Below are positions 1 through 8,109 of a DNA stretch of 31,467 bases, in pieces. The position numbers and the translations under genes are program-made. The notes under the pieces are model-generated. The model worked only from the letters and a program-made list of their open reading frames with translations. It made no database searches and was not told the origin of the DNA. The stretch's first letter is position 1. Each line of letters begins with the position of its first letter. This DNA is from Erginobacter sp964465735 (GTDB lineage Bacteria > Auribacterota > Erginobacteria > Erginobacterales > Erginobacteraceae): NCBI GenBank assembly GCA_964465735.1, contig CAYXKT010000016.1, positions 1 through 31,467 on the forward strand. The letters run 5' to 3'.

Positions 1-10
1 TCGGCAAGGG

Positions 11-205
11 CTACGCGGAGCGGATCGACACCACCGAAACTATCCTGCAGACGTAATCGTAATTATCCTTAACCAGGTCGCTGTTGAGATTATCCAAAGC
101 AGTGCGCATATTCTGGGCGTGTTCCTGATTAACGCAGAAAATTATTGTTTTCGCGAACCGATCAGTCGCTTTCATATAATTTATTTCAATATTTAACTTA
201 GTGGA
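11..205 (-). pseudogene. hsdR: Fragment of type I restriction enzyme R subunit (HsdR)
   Basis: Reading the minus strand from about 187 down to about 38 gives a helicase-domain segment containing ATDRFAKTIIFCVNQEHAQ followed by MRTALDNLNSDLVKDNYDYV and CRIVS. This is the well-known block of HsdR subunits around the KTIVFC helicase motif. The similarity stops abruptly on both sides: downstream the frame runs into a TAG at 11-13 after unrelated residues, and upstream (beyond about 190) the reading frame encodes no recognisable HsdR sequence. About 50 residues remain out of a protein normally near 800-1000 residues, and no hsdM or hsdS is visible. I therefore read it as a decayed remnant, although the left edge of the window prevents excluding a rearranged gene. 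The motif match is direct observation; the family assignment is from memory of HsdR sequences. Confidence 0.7.
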
Positions 206-379
206 TCCAGCAGTTTCATCCTGGTTGTTTTTGGAGTGCCGGATCGGGAAGATCCGGTAGTTGGTTCGGATTGCCGTGGTCTTGGTTTGGGAGAGCTTTT
301 GGGGTAGTTGGTCGAGGGAATGCTTGTCCGACTGGAAGGGGGGGCGGTTCTATCGGACCGATCGGATGGTGTGTTGGCT

Positions 380-432
380 GGGTTGCCTGTGTTTCTGGCT
401 TCGCAGGCATTTCTTCACAGACAGGAATGTCT
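380..432 (-). repeat. REP-like interspersed repeat, degenerate copy
   Basis: This 53-bp stretch is nearly identical to 5224-5271: both contain GGGTTGCCTGTGTTTCTGGC followed by a TTCGC(A/T)GGC core and TTCTTCACAGACAGGAA. Read on the minus strand it contains the palindrome arms ACAGACA/TGTCTGT. The GTAG head found in other copies is degraded here (AATAG). It lies in the otherwise gene-free 210-700 region. Confidence 0.75.
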
Positions 433-700
433 ATTTGAGCTCCAATATACCCGGGAATTCTGTGCTGTTCGGGTGACGATAATAAAATCATTCGAGCTGC
501 CGGCTTGACTGAAGTGGATACCCCCGGTACTGCCGCAGAGATCCTTGAACAGGTTTTATTGTGGATTAGACTGGCTTTTTGTGAAGTCGGGGATCCTCTT
601 CCCTATTCGGGGGAAACAAACTGATCAAAACACGGGAAAGATAATAAGAGAATTTCGGTTGAAGTTCGGTTGAAGCAACAATAGCAAGAACAATCTCATC

Positions 701-729
701 TTGACATCACAGCCGGATTTTCTCATACT
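701..729 (+). promoter_or_regulatory. Candidate sigma-70 promoter for the large surface protein
   Basis: A perfect -35 hexamer TTGACA (701-706) is followed after 17 bp by CATACT (724-729), a four-of-six match to TATAAT; an alternative -10, TACTAT, sits two bases further on. It points toward the gene starting at 836 and would leave a leader of about 100 nt. Inferred from sequence only. Confidence 0.45.
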
Positions 730-835
730 ATTAATATTGATTTGCCTAATCTCTCGGGTTCAATAATGGTCTGGGGTCTGAGCTAATACCCTGATGCCCT
801 GGCTCGACCGTTGCCGTCTGGAGGGACTGGTTCAA

Positions 836-3800
836 ATGATAAATTCAATGAAGAAGCTATTTATCGGGTGCGCAGTCGGTTATGCTATTTTGTCACTGCT
901 CCGGCCCCATTCCGCGGGGGCTTCTGGCTGGTCTAACCTGGGTACGGGTGTGGAACCGGGCTGGCCCGCTGTTACCGTATTTTGGGGCGACGACGATAAC
1001 CTCTACGTGGGTGGGGTCTTTACTAAAGCCGGCGGTAGCCCCGCAAAAAATATCGCCCGTTGGGATGGATCATCGTGGTACGCACTGGGCACGGGGATGT
1101 CCGGGGGTATCTACCCGTACTCCTATGTTGCGAGCCTGGCCAGAAATGGTGGGGGATTACTGTATGCGGGAGGGAGTTTTGACACGGCGGGAGGCGTAGC
1201 GGCTGACCAAATTGCCAGCTGGAACAGCTCTTCCTGGAGTGCGCTGGGGGCAGGAATGGGGGCGGAAGTCGGCGCCATAATTCTCGATGGGACGGGCAAC
1301 CTCTACGCCGGTGGAAGCTTTACCAGCGCCGGCGGGGCATCCGCCAATTATATCGCAAAATGGGACGGTAGTGCCTGGAGTGCCCTGGGCTCAGGGATGG
1401 ACGATAATATCAGAGCGCTGGTCTGGGACGAAGCGGGAAACCTCTATGCGGGAGGAATCTTTACATCGGCGGGAGGGGCAACGGCCAATTATATCGCCCG
1501 TTGGGACGGCAGTTCCTGGCATCCCCTGGGTACGGGGACGAATGGTGGGGTCTATGCCCTGGCCCTGGACGAAGCGGGGGGGGAACTTTACGTGGGAGGG
1601 CAGTTTACCAATGCCGGGGGTGTTCCCGCCAATAACATCGCGAAATGGGACGGCAGCGCCTGGAGCGCCCTGGGCTCAGGGATGAACAATATGGTCAGGG
1701 CGCTGGTCTGGGACGGAGAGGGAAACCTCTACGCGGGAGGAGACTTTACCTCGGCGGGAGGGTCGGCGGCCAATTATATCGCCCGCTGGGACGGCAGTTC
1801 CTGGCATCCCCTGGGCTTGGGCACGTCCGATCTCGTTGGCGGCTTAACCTTGAGTAATGATGGAACCAGCCTTTACGCGGCGGGACAGTTTGTGAAGGCC
1901 GGTGGAGTCACAGTCAACCACGTCGCCCGATATGAAATACCTACACCCCCTCCCACTCCTCCGCCGACACCTTCCCTCACTCCCACACCCACTACTACTC
2001 CAACTCCTTCGGTTACTCCGACGCCTTCGGTTACCCCGACACCGATTACACCGACTCCAACGGTGACACCGACACCGTCAGTCACCCCAACACCTTCGGT
2101 GACACCAACACCGATTACACCAACGCCAAGTGTGACACCGACTCCAACGCCTTCGGTAACGCCGACACCGTCAGTCACCCCCACACCTTCGGTTACTCCG
2201 ACCCCGATCACGCCAACACCGAGTGTGACTCCGACTGCGACGCCATCTGTGATGCCCACGCCTTCAGTGATACCAACACCTTCGGTTACACCAACTCCGA
2301 TCACACCAACACCGAGTGTGACTCCGACTCCAACGCCATCGGTAACTCCGACACCGTCAGTCACCCCCACACCCTCGGTTACCCCGACACCGATCACGCC
2401 AACACCGAGTGTGACTCCGACTGCGACGCCATCTGTGACGCCCACGCCTTCAGTGATACCAACACCTTCGGTTACACCAACTCCGATCACACCANNNNNN
2501 NNNNNNNNNNNNNNNNNNNNNNNNNNNNNNNNNNNNNNNNNNNNNNNNNNNNNNNNNNNNNNNNNNNNNNNNNNNNNNNNNNNNNNNNNNNNNNACACCG
2601 AGTGTGACTCCGACTGCGACGCCATCTGTGACGCCCACGCCTTCAGTGACACCAACACCTTCGGTTACACCATCTCCGATCACGCCAACACCGAGTGTGA
2701 CTCCGACTGCGACGCCATCTGTGACGCCCACGCCTTCAGTGACACCAACACCTTCGGTTACACCATCTCCGATCACACCAACACCGAGTGTGACACCGAC
2801 TCCAACGCCATCGGTAACTCCGACACCGTCAGTCACCCCCACACCCTCGGTTACCCCGACACCGATTACACCGACTCCAACGGTGACACCGACTCCAACG
2901 GTGACACCGACTCCAACGCCTTCGGTAACGCCGACACCGTCAGTCACCCCCACGCCTTCGGTTACACCAACACCTTCGCTGACCCCAAGCCCTGCTCCCT
3001 CGGCCACCCCGACGCCCAGCACATCGCCGACGCCGAAATATTGCGCCGCCGCGCTCGTGATCTCCGATCTTGAAGCTCTCGATATCAGCGATCTCAGGGC
3101 ATCTTCCACCACCGGCTGGCGCTGGGAGGTGGTGCGGGCCGAAGCTACCCAGTCCGATCCCTATGGCTTTATCTATGACAATGCCAACACCTATAACGAT
3201 CAGACTGAACATCCGCTCCAGCCGGTGGCGGTCCGGTTCAGCAGTCAGAGCGAACCGATCAACGTTCAGGATGGAGATTTTCTTATCCTGACCTATGACG
3301 GCGGATCCATTCTCTACGTCTATCCACCAGGCGTAAGCGGGGAAGTCGATACTTACTACTATATCGACCGGTACGGAAGCACTTATTGCGACCGTTGGCT
3401 CTGCCAATTGGCCAAGGGAATACCGACACCGACCGTATCCCCAACGCCGTCGGTAACCCCGACTTCGACCGCGCCGCCCACCCCGTCTATAACCCCGACT
3501 ATAACCATCAGTCCCCAGCCCAGCGTCACCCCTTCGCCTTCCGGCAAACCCACTCCCTCAATCTCCCCCAGCCCCCCCGTGACCCCGACCCCCTTACAGC
3601 CGGCGTTGCAACTGATCGTGACCGTGGACGAGGCTCCCCCGGGGACGGTGAATATCAGCCGCCTCAATTCCGATCCGACTTACTATTACCTGGTGATCAA
3701 CACCGGAGACACTTATCTCTCGGCTATTGAGATCCGGGATGACGGCGGAACCCCGGAAGATCCAGAGGCGGAGATTCTTATTGGAGTGATCCCCGGTCCG

Positions 3801-4718
3801 CTGGCGCCGAACGAGAGCGGCAGACTGGAATATATCCCCACCTGGTCAGCGGTGCGTTACAACCGCGCGGTCGCCACCGGCATTCCCACCGACAGCTGGG
3901 GATCTCCCCTGCTCGGTTTCACCCTGGTTTCCGACGAGGATACCGCCATCGCTTTCACACTGATAAGCGTGGCCGATAGCGACTATGTCGGAGATGGGAA
4001 GAGCAATCTTGCGACCTGGAAGCGGGGGGAGGGGAGATGGTACATCCAGCGCCATCCGGTCAGTGACCGGGATGTTTTCTATTTCGGTTGCTCCGGGGAT
4101 CTTCCCGTTTCCGGAGATTTTGACGGTGACGGGGTGACCGATGCCGCAATCTTCCGACCGGGCAGTGGACTCTGGGCGGTGCGGGGAGTAACCAGGTTCT
4201 ATTTCGGCACGGCGGATGACCATCCAGTGCCGGGCAACTACAGCGGAAACGGAATATGCGATGCTGGAATCTTCCGCCGCTCGACGGGCCTCTGGGCGAT
4301 CCGGGGCTTGACCAGATTGTATTTCGGCGGGCTGCTCGATCTCCCGGTCCCCGGGGTGTACGATATGTCAAGCCAGTTCCTACCCGGGATCTTTCGGCCA
4401 ACGACCGGACTCTGGGCAATCCGGGGGTTGACCCGGAGGCAATTCGGGGTCGAGGGGGATTACCCGGTTCCGGCCGATTATGATGGCAACGGATTCAGGG
4501 AGATTGGGATCTTCCGCGACCGGATGGGGCTCTGGGCGGTTTCCGGGCTGACTCGAATTTATTTTGGCCAGCGCTTCGACTTCCCTCGGCCGGCCGATTA
4601 CTCCGGAGAGGGGGCTGGCCGGGCGGCCGTCTATCGCCCGGAGACCGGGCTGTGGGCGATCCGGGGGTTGACCCGGGGATACTGGGGCGGTATTACTGCC
4701 GTACCATTGACCCGCTGA
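836..4718 (+). CDS. Large exported repeat protein: propeller-like N-terminus, Pro/Thr linker, FG-GAP-like C-terminus (contains assembly gap)
   Basis: The start at 836 is preceded by GGAGGG ten bases upstream and opens a signal peptide (MINSMKKLFIGCAVGYAILS, ending near PHSAGA). Seven units of about 47 residues follow, each of the form LYAGGxFTxAGG...ANYIARWDGSSWxxLGxG; seven such units suggest a seven-bladed beta-propeller. Then comes a long Pro/Thr linker of TPSVTP type, a roughly 120-residue globular insert with Cys-containing edges (KYCAAALVISD to YCDRWLCQL), a second Pro/Thr linker, a domain of about 130 residues, and five tandem C-terminal units of about 43 residues with DGDG-type calcium-binding loops and the signature IFRPxTGLWAIRGLTR (FG-GAP/VCBS-like). 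A run of exactly 100 Ns (2495-2594) breaks the linker; the two halves appear in different frames only because of the placeholder length. Removing the Ns gives one frame of about 1260 codons. Likely a cell-surface or secreted adhesin-like protein; the true function is unknown. Confidence 0.8.
2035..2900 (+). repeat. 93-bp tandem repeat array encoding the Pro/Thr linker
   Basis: The word GAGTGTGAC (or AAGTGTGAC) recurs at 2128, 2221, 2314, 2407, 2600, 2693 and 2786. All spacings are exactly 93 bp, except across the N-run where 193 equals 93 plus the 100 Ns. The unit encodes 31 residues of TPSVTPTP type. Two unit variants can be told apart, one with ACTCCAACG and one with ACTGCGACG after the anchor word, in the order A B A B gap B B A. 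The array lies inside the surface-protein gene. Confidence 0.9.
2495..2594. other. Assembly gap (100 N) inside the tandem repeat
   Basis: Exactly 100 Ns, the usual placeholder for a gap of unknown size. The flanks rejoin in the same repeat phase and the same reading frame when the Ns are removed, so the real missing length is probably a whole number of 93-bp units (including possibly zero). Confidence 0.95.
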
Positions 4719-4817
4719 AAGCGGCCCTTTATGCCCCAGTGGCGATTCCAATGATCACCGGGGGGATTGGCTGGATATTGCGGCCATCCGTCCCGAAAAC
4801 TCGTGAGGAAAAATGAA

Positions 4818-5054
4818 ATGAGACCGCAAGATATTGAAAGAATAGCCCGGTCAGTGTCTGGCTCCTTCGCCTCGGCCCCGGTATTCCCTCGGGCGGGTTG
4901 CGGGAGTTTGAGCAATCCGGCCGCCTACGACTGCGACTCCTTCTCCTGCGGTGATGACTACGAGTGTGGAAACGCCGGTAGTTTTACCTGCGGCGGGGAT
5001 TTTGGCTGCGTCTCGAGCTTTTACTGCGCCGCAGATTTTACCACCTCTCCTTAA
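4818..5054 (+). CDS. Small Cys-rich peptide with six [FY]-x-Cys motifs (candidate RiPP precursor)
   Basis: The ATG at 4818 has GAGGAA 7 bases upstream, which favours it over an upstream in-frame ATG at 4767. The 78-residue product has a Cys-poor N-terminal half beginning MRPQDIERIARSVSGSF, which could act as a leader, and a C-terminal half rich in Gly, Asp, Ser and Cys. Cysteines are at residues 28, 39, 44, 50, 58, 64 and 70. The last six each follow an aromatic residue by two positions (Y37, F42, Y48, F56, F62, F68), giving YDC, FSC, YEC, FTC, FGC, FYC, and a seventh phase-matched F74 lacks its Cys. There is no signal peptide or membrane segment. The gene follows the large surface protein by 99 bp in the same orientation. 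I do not recognise the family; no radical SAM or other maturase is visible in the window. A metal-binding or disulfide-rich peptide is the main alternative. Confidence 0.6.
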   Translation: MRPQDIERIARSVSGSFASAPVFPRAGCGSLSNPAAYDCDSFSCGDDYECGNAGSFTCGGDFGCVSSFYCAADFTTSP

Positions 5055-5162
5055 CAGGTTTTCCCCGACCGGAATCAGCCGACGTGTCATAGCTCACCCC
5101 TACCAGAGGGCGGATATAACCGTGTTCTTCGTTGGGACGCTAATTCGCCTTGGTGGAGACTG

Positions 5163-5280
5163 CCTTCGCAGGCATTTCTTCACAGACAGGAATGTCTGTG
5201 CTACTGGGCCTACTTCACAGACCGGGTTGCCTGTGTTTCTGGCTTCGCTGGCATTTCTTCACAGACAGGAACTGTGCTAC
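5163..5280 (-). repeat. REP-like repeat cluster (at least two palindromic units)
   Basis: On the minus strand, units start at GTAG in 5280 and 5204. The clearest reads GTAGCACAGACATTCC and then TGTCTGTGAAGAAATGCC, a palindrome with ACAGACA/TGTCTGT arms. The part 5224-5271 duplicates 380-432. The TAG of the first GTAG is the stop codon of the nuclease-like gene next door. The GTAG head plus palindrome fits the established architecture of REP elements mobilised by RAYT-type (TnpA-REP) transposases; no such transposase lies in the window. Confidence 0.8.
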
Positions 5281-5966
5281 TGAACGGTGCGGCCGGGTTT
5301 TAGGCCGACTTTTTGGGCTGACTCCTTGGTTAGGCGGACCAGGTTGTGGGGTCTGATTTGGCGGGCGGCGTAGCTGTCGGGGTCGTGATACTGGCTGCTG
5401 TTCTTGCCGGCGACATAGTATTTCGGGGTGGGGAGACGGCCTTTTCCTTCCCAGAGGCCCTTGCCGTAAACCTTAGCCTGGCTCTCCATCCGCTTTAAGT
5501 ATTCTCCGTGTTTCAGCACGTTCCCATAATCTTTGTAGCGGCCATAGCCTTCCTGGAGGAGCAGGGCGTTGATTACTTCTCCGTCTAAGATCACATAAGC
5601 CAGGGTCCGGCCGTAAGCGCCTTCTCTTGGTCCGGCCTCGAAACCCAGTCCAATCTCGGTTCCGGGAGGGAGGAGCAGGGTGACGAAGTTGGCGGCATCC
5701 CTCCCCCAGGGCTGATCGGGGGGCTCTTCGGTGCGCTTCTTGATCTCCGGGGTGTCGATCCCGAGAAAGCGGATCCGTTCCCCGTCCTTGGTCTCGAGAG
5801 TGTCACCGTCGATCACATATTTAACCCGGGCCGTCTGTTCGACCTCGAACCGGGGCGTGCCGGCAATGTCCTCTTTCTGCCCGCAACCGAACTGGAGGAA
5901 GAGGGCGGCGGTTAGAAGAGAGAAGAGAATCCTTGAGTTTTTTCTCATCGAGCTTGATAATCTCAT
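5277..5966 (-). CDS. Thermonuclease-family (SNase-like) lipoprotein
   Basis: The start at 5966 is chosen because AAAGGAGA lies just upstream; the frame is open further but without a ribosome site. The 229-residue protein has a basic N-terminus, a hydrophobic stretch and a Cys near residue 28 (LFLQFGCGQ), an imperfect lipobox suggesting a membrane-anchored periplasmic or outer-membrane protein. The SNase fold signature is clear: VIDGDTLETKDGERIRFLGI with DTPE following, then EGAYGRTLAYV, and VINALLLQEGYGR. These contain the Asp and Arg residues that bind calcium and catalyse phosphodiester cleavage in staphylococcal nuclease. A C-terminal tail of about 60 residues is unassigned. The TAG stop lies within a REP-like repeat. 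Likely role: extracytoplasmic DNA/RNA degradation. Confidence 0.85.
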   Translation of the reverse strand: MRLSSSMRKNSRILFSLLTAALFLQFGCGQKEDIAGTPRFEVEQTARVKYVIDGDTLETKDGERIRFLGIDTPEIKKRTEEPPDQPWGRDAANFVTLLLPPGTEIGLGFEAGPREGAYGRTLAYVILDGEVINALLLQEGYGRYKDYGNVLKHGEYLKRMESQAKVYGKGLWEGKGRLPTPKYYVAGKNSSQYHDPDSYAARQIRPHNLVRLTKESAQKVGLKPGRTVQ

Positions 5967-6079
5967 TGTTATCTCCTTTTGGGGGTTGGGGGATGGGGAA
6001 TGGTGATGTTGTCGGAATTTTGTTTTCCGGATGCAATCTAAATGATTCCCTCGAGTCAATTGAACCAGGTTATTTGGTG

Positions 6080-6214
6080 TCTGAACGAAAACTTCAACTC
6101 ATCTAGAACTTGTCATTGCGAGGAACGAGGTGACGGAGCGATCTCATCAGAAAATAAACAGATCGCTTCGTTGTCCCTTCCGCAGTGTTTTGTTTTTTGG
6201 GGTCTCCGTTCAGA
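6080..6214 (+). mobile_element. Short MITE-like repeat with TGTCATTGCGAGGAACGA core
   Basis: The element begins TCTGAACG (6080-6087) and ends CGTTCAGA (6207-6214), 8-bp inverted termini. Inside are TGTCATTGCGAGGAACGA (6111-6128) and the inverted arms GAGCGATCTC / AGATCGCTTC. A related sequence of about 60 bp occurs in the opposite orientation at 22764-22823, including the TGTCTGAAC-AAAAC-TCAA lead-in. The core is the widespread bacterial interspersed repeat that, when mis-translated, gives CHCEERGD-type peptides. No transposase is encoded. It lies between divergent genes, immediately upstream of the barrel gene. Confidence 0.7.
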
Positions 6215-6240
6215 TTCTATTTAAACTCAGGAGGTTAGCT

Positions 6241-7026
6241 ATGTCAAGCAGTCGTCTTTTCCTTGTCACGTTCGCATTTTTACTGCTGGTCCCGTTGTCC
6301 GGCCAGGGGCAGCCTCAGTATCAATCCTTTGAGCCCGGCCCCCGGGACAACCTGATGGAACCGGGGTTTCAGGGGAAGATCGATATCCCTTTTAGTACCC
6401 AGTACATCTGGCGGGGCGTGAAGCTGAACCACCAGTCGGTCTTCCAGCCTTCGGCGCGGATCAACGACGCCGGGATGGAGTTGGAGGCGATCGGAAATAT
6501 GGATCTGACCCGTTCCAATGATTGTCGGGGGAAGTTCACCCGCTGGATTTATCGGGGTGGACTGGCCCGGCGGAGCCGGGAAGGTGAGGTGGCCCTTTCC
6601 TATGTTTATTACGACAATAAGGATGTTGGTTATTCCAAGACCCAGGAAGTGGCCCTGGAGGTTCGATGGGGATACCCGTTTTTTGTCGGGACTGAAATTT
6701 ACTGGGATTTTGACGCCGCCAATGGGTTTTATTTTAACTCCTCGACGGGAGTTTTCATCGACGTTGGCCCGCTGCGGATCATCCCCGAAGTCGGGGTCGG
6801 TTTTGCCACCAAGAAGTATCAGGAATTTTACTTCGATGTCCGGGAGAATTCTTTTCTCGACGTCACCGTCTCCCTGGCGGCGGAACTGAACTTTTGGGGC
6901 CCGTTCTTTCTCACGGTCCGGGGAGATTACTACGAGCTGATGAGGAGTGGGCTGAGGCACTCCGAAAGATCGAATCAGCGGGGAGATAATATCTGGGCCG
7001 AGGGTTCGCTCTCCATTCGGTTCTGA
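6241..7026 (+). CDS. Predicted outer-membrane beta-barrel protein
   Basis: The ATG at 6241 follows a strong AGGAGG, and begins a signal peptide (MSSSRLFLVTFAFLLLVPLS, cleavage near GQGQ). The mature part of about 238 residues alternates hydrophobic and polar residues in short strands, starts with KIDIPFSTQYIWRGVKL, is rich in aromatic residues and glycine, and ends in Phe (EGSLSIRF), the usual C-terminal signal for outer-membrane insertion. The opening STQYIWRG block is reminiscent of the Gcw_chp/TIGR02001 type of small barrel proteins; I am not certain of that membership. It stands alone between repeats. Ligand or transport role cannot be told. Confidence 0.75.
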   Translation: MSSSRLFLVTFAFLLLVPLSGQGQPQYQSFEPGPRDNLMEPGFQGKIDIPFSTQYIWRGVKLNHQSVFQPSARINDAGMELEAIGNMDLTRSNDCRGKFTRWIYRGGLARRSREGEVALSYVYYDNKDVGYSKTQEVALEVRWGYPFFVGTEIYWDFDAANGFYFNSSTGVFIDVGPLRIIPEVGVGFATKKYQEFYFDVRENSFLDVTVSLAAELNFWGPFFLTVRGDYYELMRSGLRHSERSNQRGDNIWAEGSLSIRF

Positions 7027-7045
7027 CGGAGAAGGGGGAGAGAAG

Positions 7046-7122
7046 GTAAGCGGTGAGCGGTAAGCAGTGAGCAGTAAGCAATGAGCAATGAGCAGTGAGC
7101 AGTGAGCGGTAATCGGTGATCG
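7046..7122 (+). repeat. Tandem heptamer repeat (RTRAGCR, 11 copies)
   Basis: Eleven consecutive 7-bp units of GTAAGCG, GTGAGCG, GTAAGCA, GTGAGCA, ATGAGCA type run without interruption; the last two change to GTAATCG and GTGATCG. This is the class of short tandemly repeated heptanucleotides described in several bacteria. The terminal CGGTAATCGGTGATC word recurs at 30085-30100. Located between convergent genes. Confidence 0.85.
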
Positions 7123-7189
7123 GTGGTTTTATTCCGAGATTCGCGTTAATAAAAGGGGGTGAGGGGGGGGATTTAGAGTTATCAGTGGA

Positions 7190-7582
7190 TTAAAAGATCT
7201 GGGGCGGTTTGGGCGGGGGGCCGAGGAGAGTGGAGGGCGGGGGAGCTTGCTTTTTCTTTGGTGGGGGAGGGGGGCGGAGGCTGAAGTTGGGGCAGGTATC
7301 GGTGGCCGCGACCTTCCGTGAGTGGAGCATACACTTCTCGACGAAGGGGTTGACCACGTAGTGGAGGCAGCGGCGGCAGATCTTTCTCAGGTTCTCATCC
7401 GCGGTCCAACCCGGGAGGCGGTTGGTGAGCGTTTCCGGCTCGTCGTCGGTGAATTCGTGGCCGCAGAAGGCGCAGATCTTTTTCTCCCCGATGGGGGTGA
7501 ACCCCTGGTAGATCTTTTCCACCTTCAATGCCGACTCCTGTCGGCAAACGGGGCAGTAGATTTTTTTCGCCGGCGGGTTCAT
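7190..7582 (-). CDS. Small zinc-ribbon protein with Pro-rich tail
   Basis: I place the start at 7582 (MNPPAKKIYCPVC), preceded by a G-rich ribosome site and only 10 nt after the stop of the [2Fe-2S] subunit gene, so the two are probably co-transcribed. The 130-residue protein has three CxxC pairs (C10/C13, C37/C40, C69/C72) plus C84 and C97, and the segment KKICAFCGHEFTDDEPETLT resembles a zinc-ribbon or rubredoxin-like knuckle. The last 30 residues are mostly Pro and Lys (RPPPPPKKKQAPPPS). No known enzyme domain is recognised. The context suggests an accessory or electron-transfer/maturation role for the molybdenum hydroxylase, but that is inference; a general nucleic-acid or protein-binding zinc protein is equally possible. 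Confidence 0.7.
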   Translation of the reverse strand: MNPPAKKIYCPVCRQESALKVEKIYQGFTPIGEKKICAFCGHEFTDDEPETLTNRLPGWTADENLRKICRRCLHYVVNPFVEKCMLHSRKVAATDTCPNFSLRPPPPPKKKQAPPPSTLLGPPPKPPQIF

Positions 7583-7592
7583 TACCCCCCGC

Positions 7593-8066
7593 TTACTTCG
7601 CGGCCAGGTAATCCCGGGCCTTGAGCGCGCCTTCCCAGATTGCCTCGTAGCCGGTGCAGCGGCAGAGATGTTTTTCCAGGGCGGCAAGAATTTCTTGCTC
7701 GGAGGCTTGCCGGTTCCGGTTGAAGAGGGCGTAAAGCTCCATCACGATCCCCGGCATACAGTAGCCGCACTGGACCGCTCCGGCGTCAATTAAAGCCCGC
7801 TGGATCGGGTGAAGGTTACTCCCCTTCGAGATCCCCTCGATGGTGAGCACTTTCTTTCCCTCCAGCCTGTTGCCGGGGTAAACGCAACTCTTGGTTGCCT
7901 TGCCGTCGATTACCACCACACAGGCCCCGCAGGCGGCCTCGTCGCACCCGCGCTTGGTCCCGGTCAGGCCGAGTCTTTCCCGGAGGATGAAGAGCAGTTT
8001 CTCCCCTTCTTCGATCTCGACTGTCCGGGAGGTTCCGTTGACGGTGAAGGTTATCTTCTCGCTCAT
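7593..8066 (-). CDS. [2Fe-2S] subunit of a xanthine dehydrogenase-family molybdenum hydroxylase
   Basis: The 157-residue protein has the standard two-domain layout of CoxS/XdhC-type iron-sulfur subunits. The N-terminal plant-ferredoxin-like domain carries C41, C46, C49 and C61 (KRGCDEAACGACVVVIDG). The C-terminal helical domain carries C100, C103, C135 and C137 (QCGYCMPGIVM and CRCTGYEAI). Together they bind two [2Fe-2S] clusters that carry electrons from the molybdenum centre. Full family length and all eight ligands are present. It follows the large subunit gene by 39 nt, the interval being mostly a REP-like palindrome, and precedes the zinc-ribbon gene by 10 nt. Confidence 0.95.
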   Translation of the reverse strand: MSEKITFTVNGTSRTVEIEEGEKLLFILRERLGLTGTKRGCDEAACGACVVVIDGKATKSCVYPGNRLEGKKVLTIEGISKGSNLHPIQRALIDAGAVQCGYCMPGIVMELYALFNRNRQASEQEILAALEKHLCRCTGYEAIWEGALKARDYLAAK

Positions 8067-8085
8067 TGTTGGGCTCCCTGATTGG

Positions 8086-8109
8086 CACAGGCAGGAATGC
8101 CTGCGCTAC
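8086..8109 (-). repeat. REP-like palindrome between hydroxylase subunit genes
   Basis: On the minus strand this reads GTAGCGCAGGCATTCC followed by TGCCTGTG, a hairpin with arms GCAGGCA / TGCCTGT. The first bases overlap the end of the large-subunit gene so that TAG of GTAG is its stop codon. It could also act as an mRNA processing or attenuation structure between the subunit genes, as REPs do elsewhere. Confidence 0.8.

Larger units (their letters stand above)
206..835. other. Gene-poor upstream region of the large surface protein
   Basis: Apart from the REP-like copy at 380-432 and a candidate promoter at 701-729 I see no supported gene here. Open frames in 216-508 simply read through the repeat. 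A short direct repeat, TTCGGTTGAAG twice in tandem near 655-675, is present without an obvious role. Confidence 0.5.

Noticed and set aside
216..508. Small open frames in 216-508 and 5150-5356
   Set aside because: They translate the interspersed repeat itself and lack ribosome sites.
2035..2900. Repeat array considered as a CRISPR
   Set aside because: Period is 93 bp with no alternation of conserved repeat and unique spacer, and it encodes protein in frame.
1873..3112. Long minus-strand frames of GVGVTEGVGVT type opposite the Pro/Thr linker
   Set aside because: They are antisense readings of the 93-bp repeat with no ribosome site; low-complexity repeats stay open in several frames.
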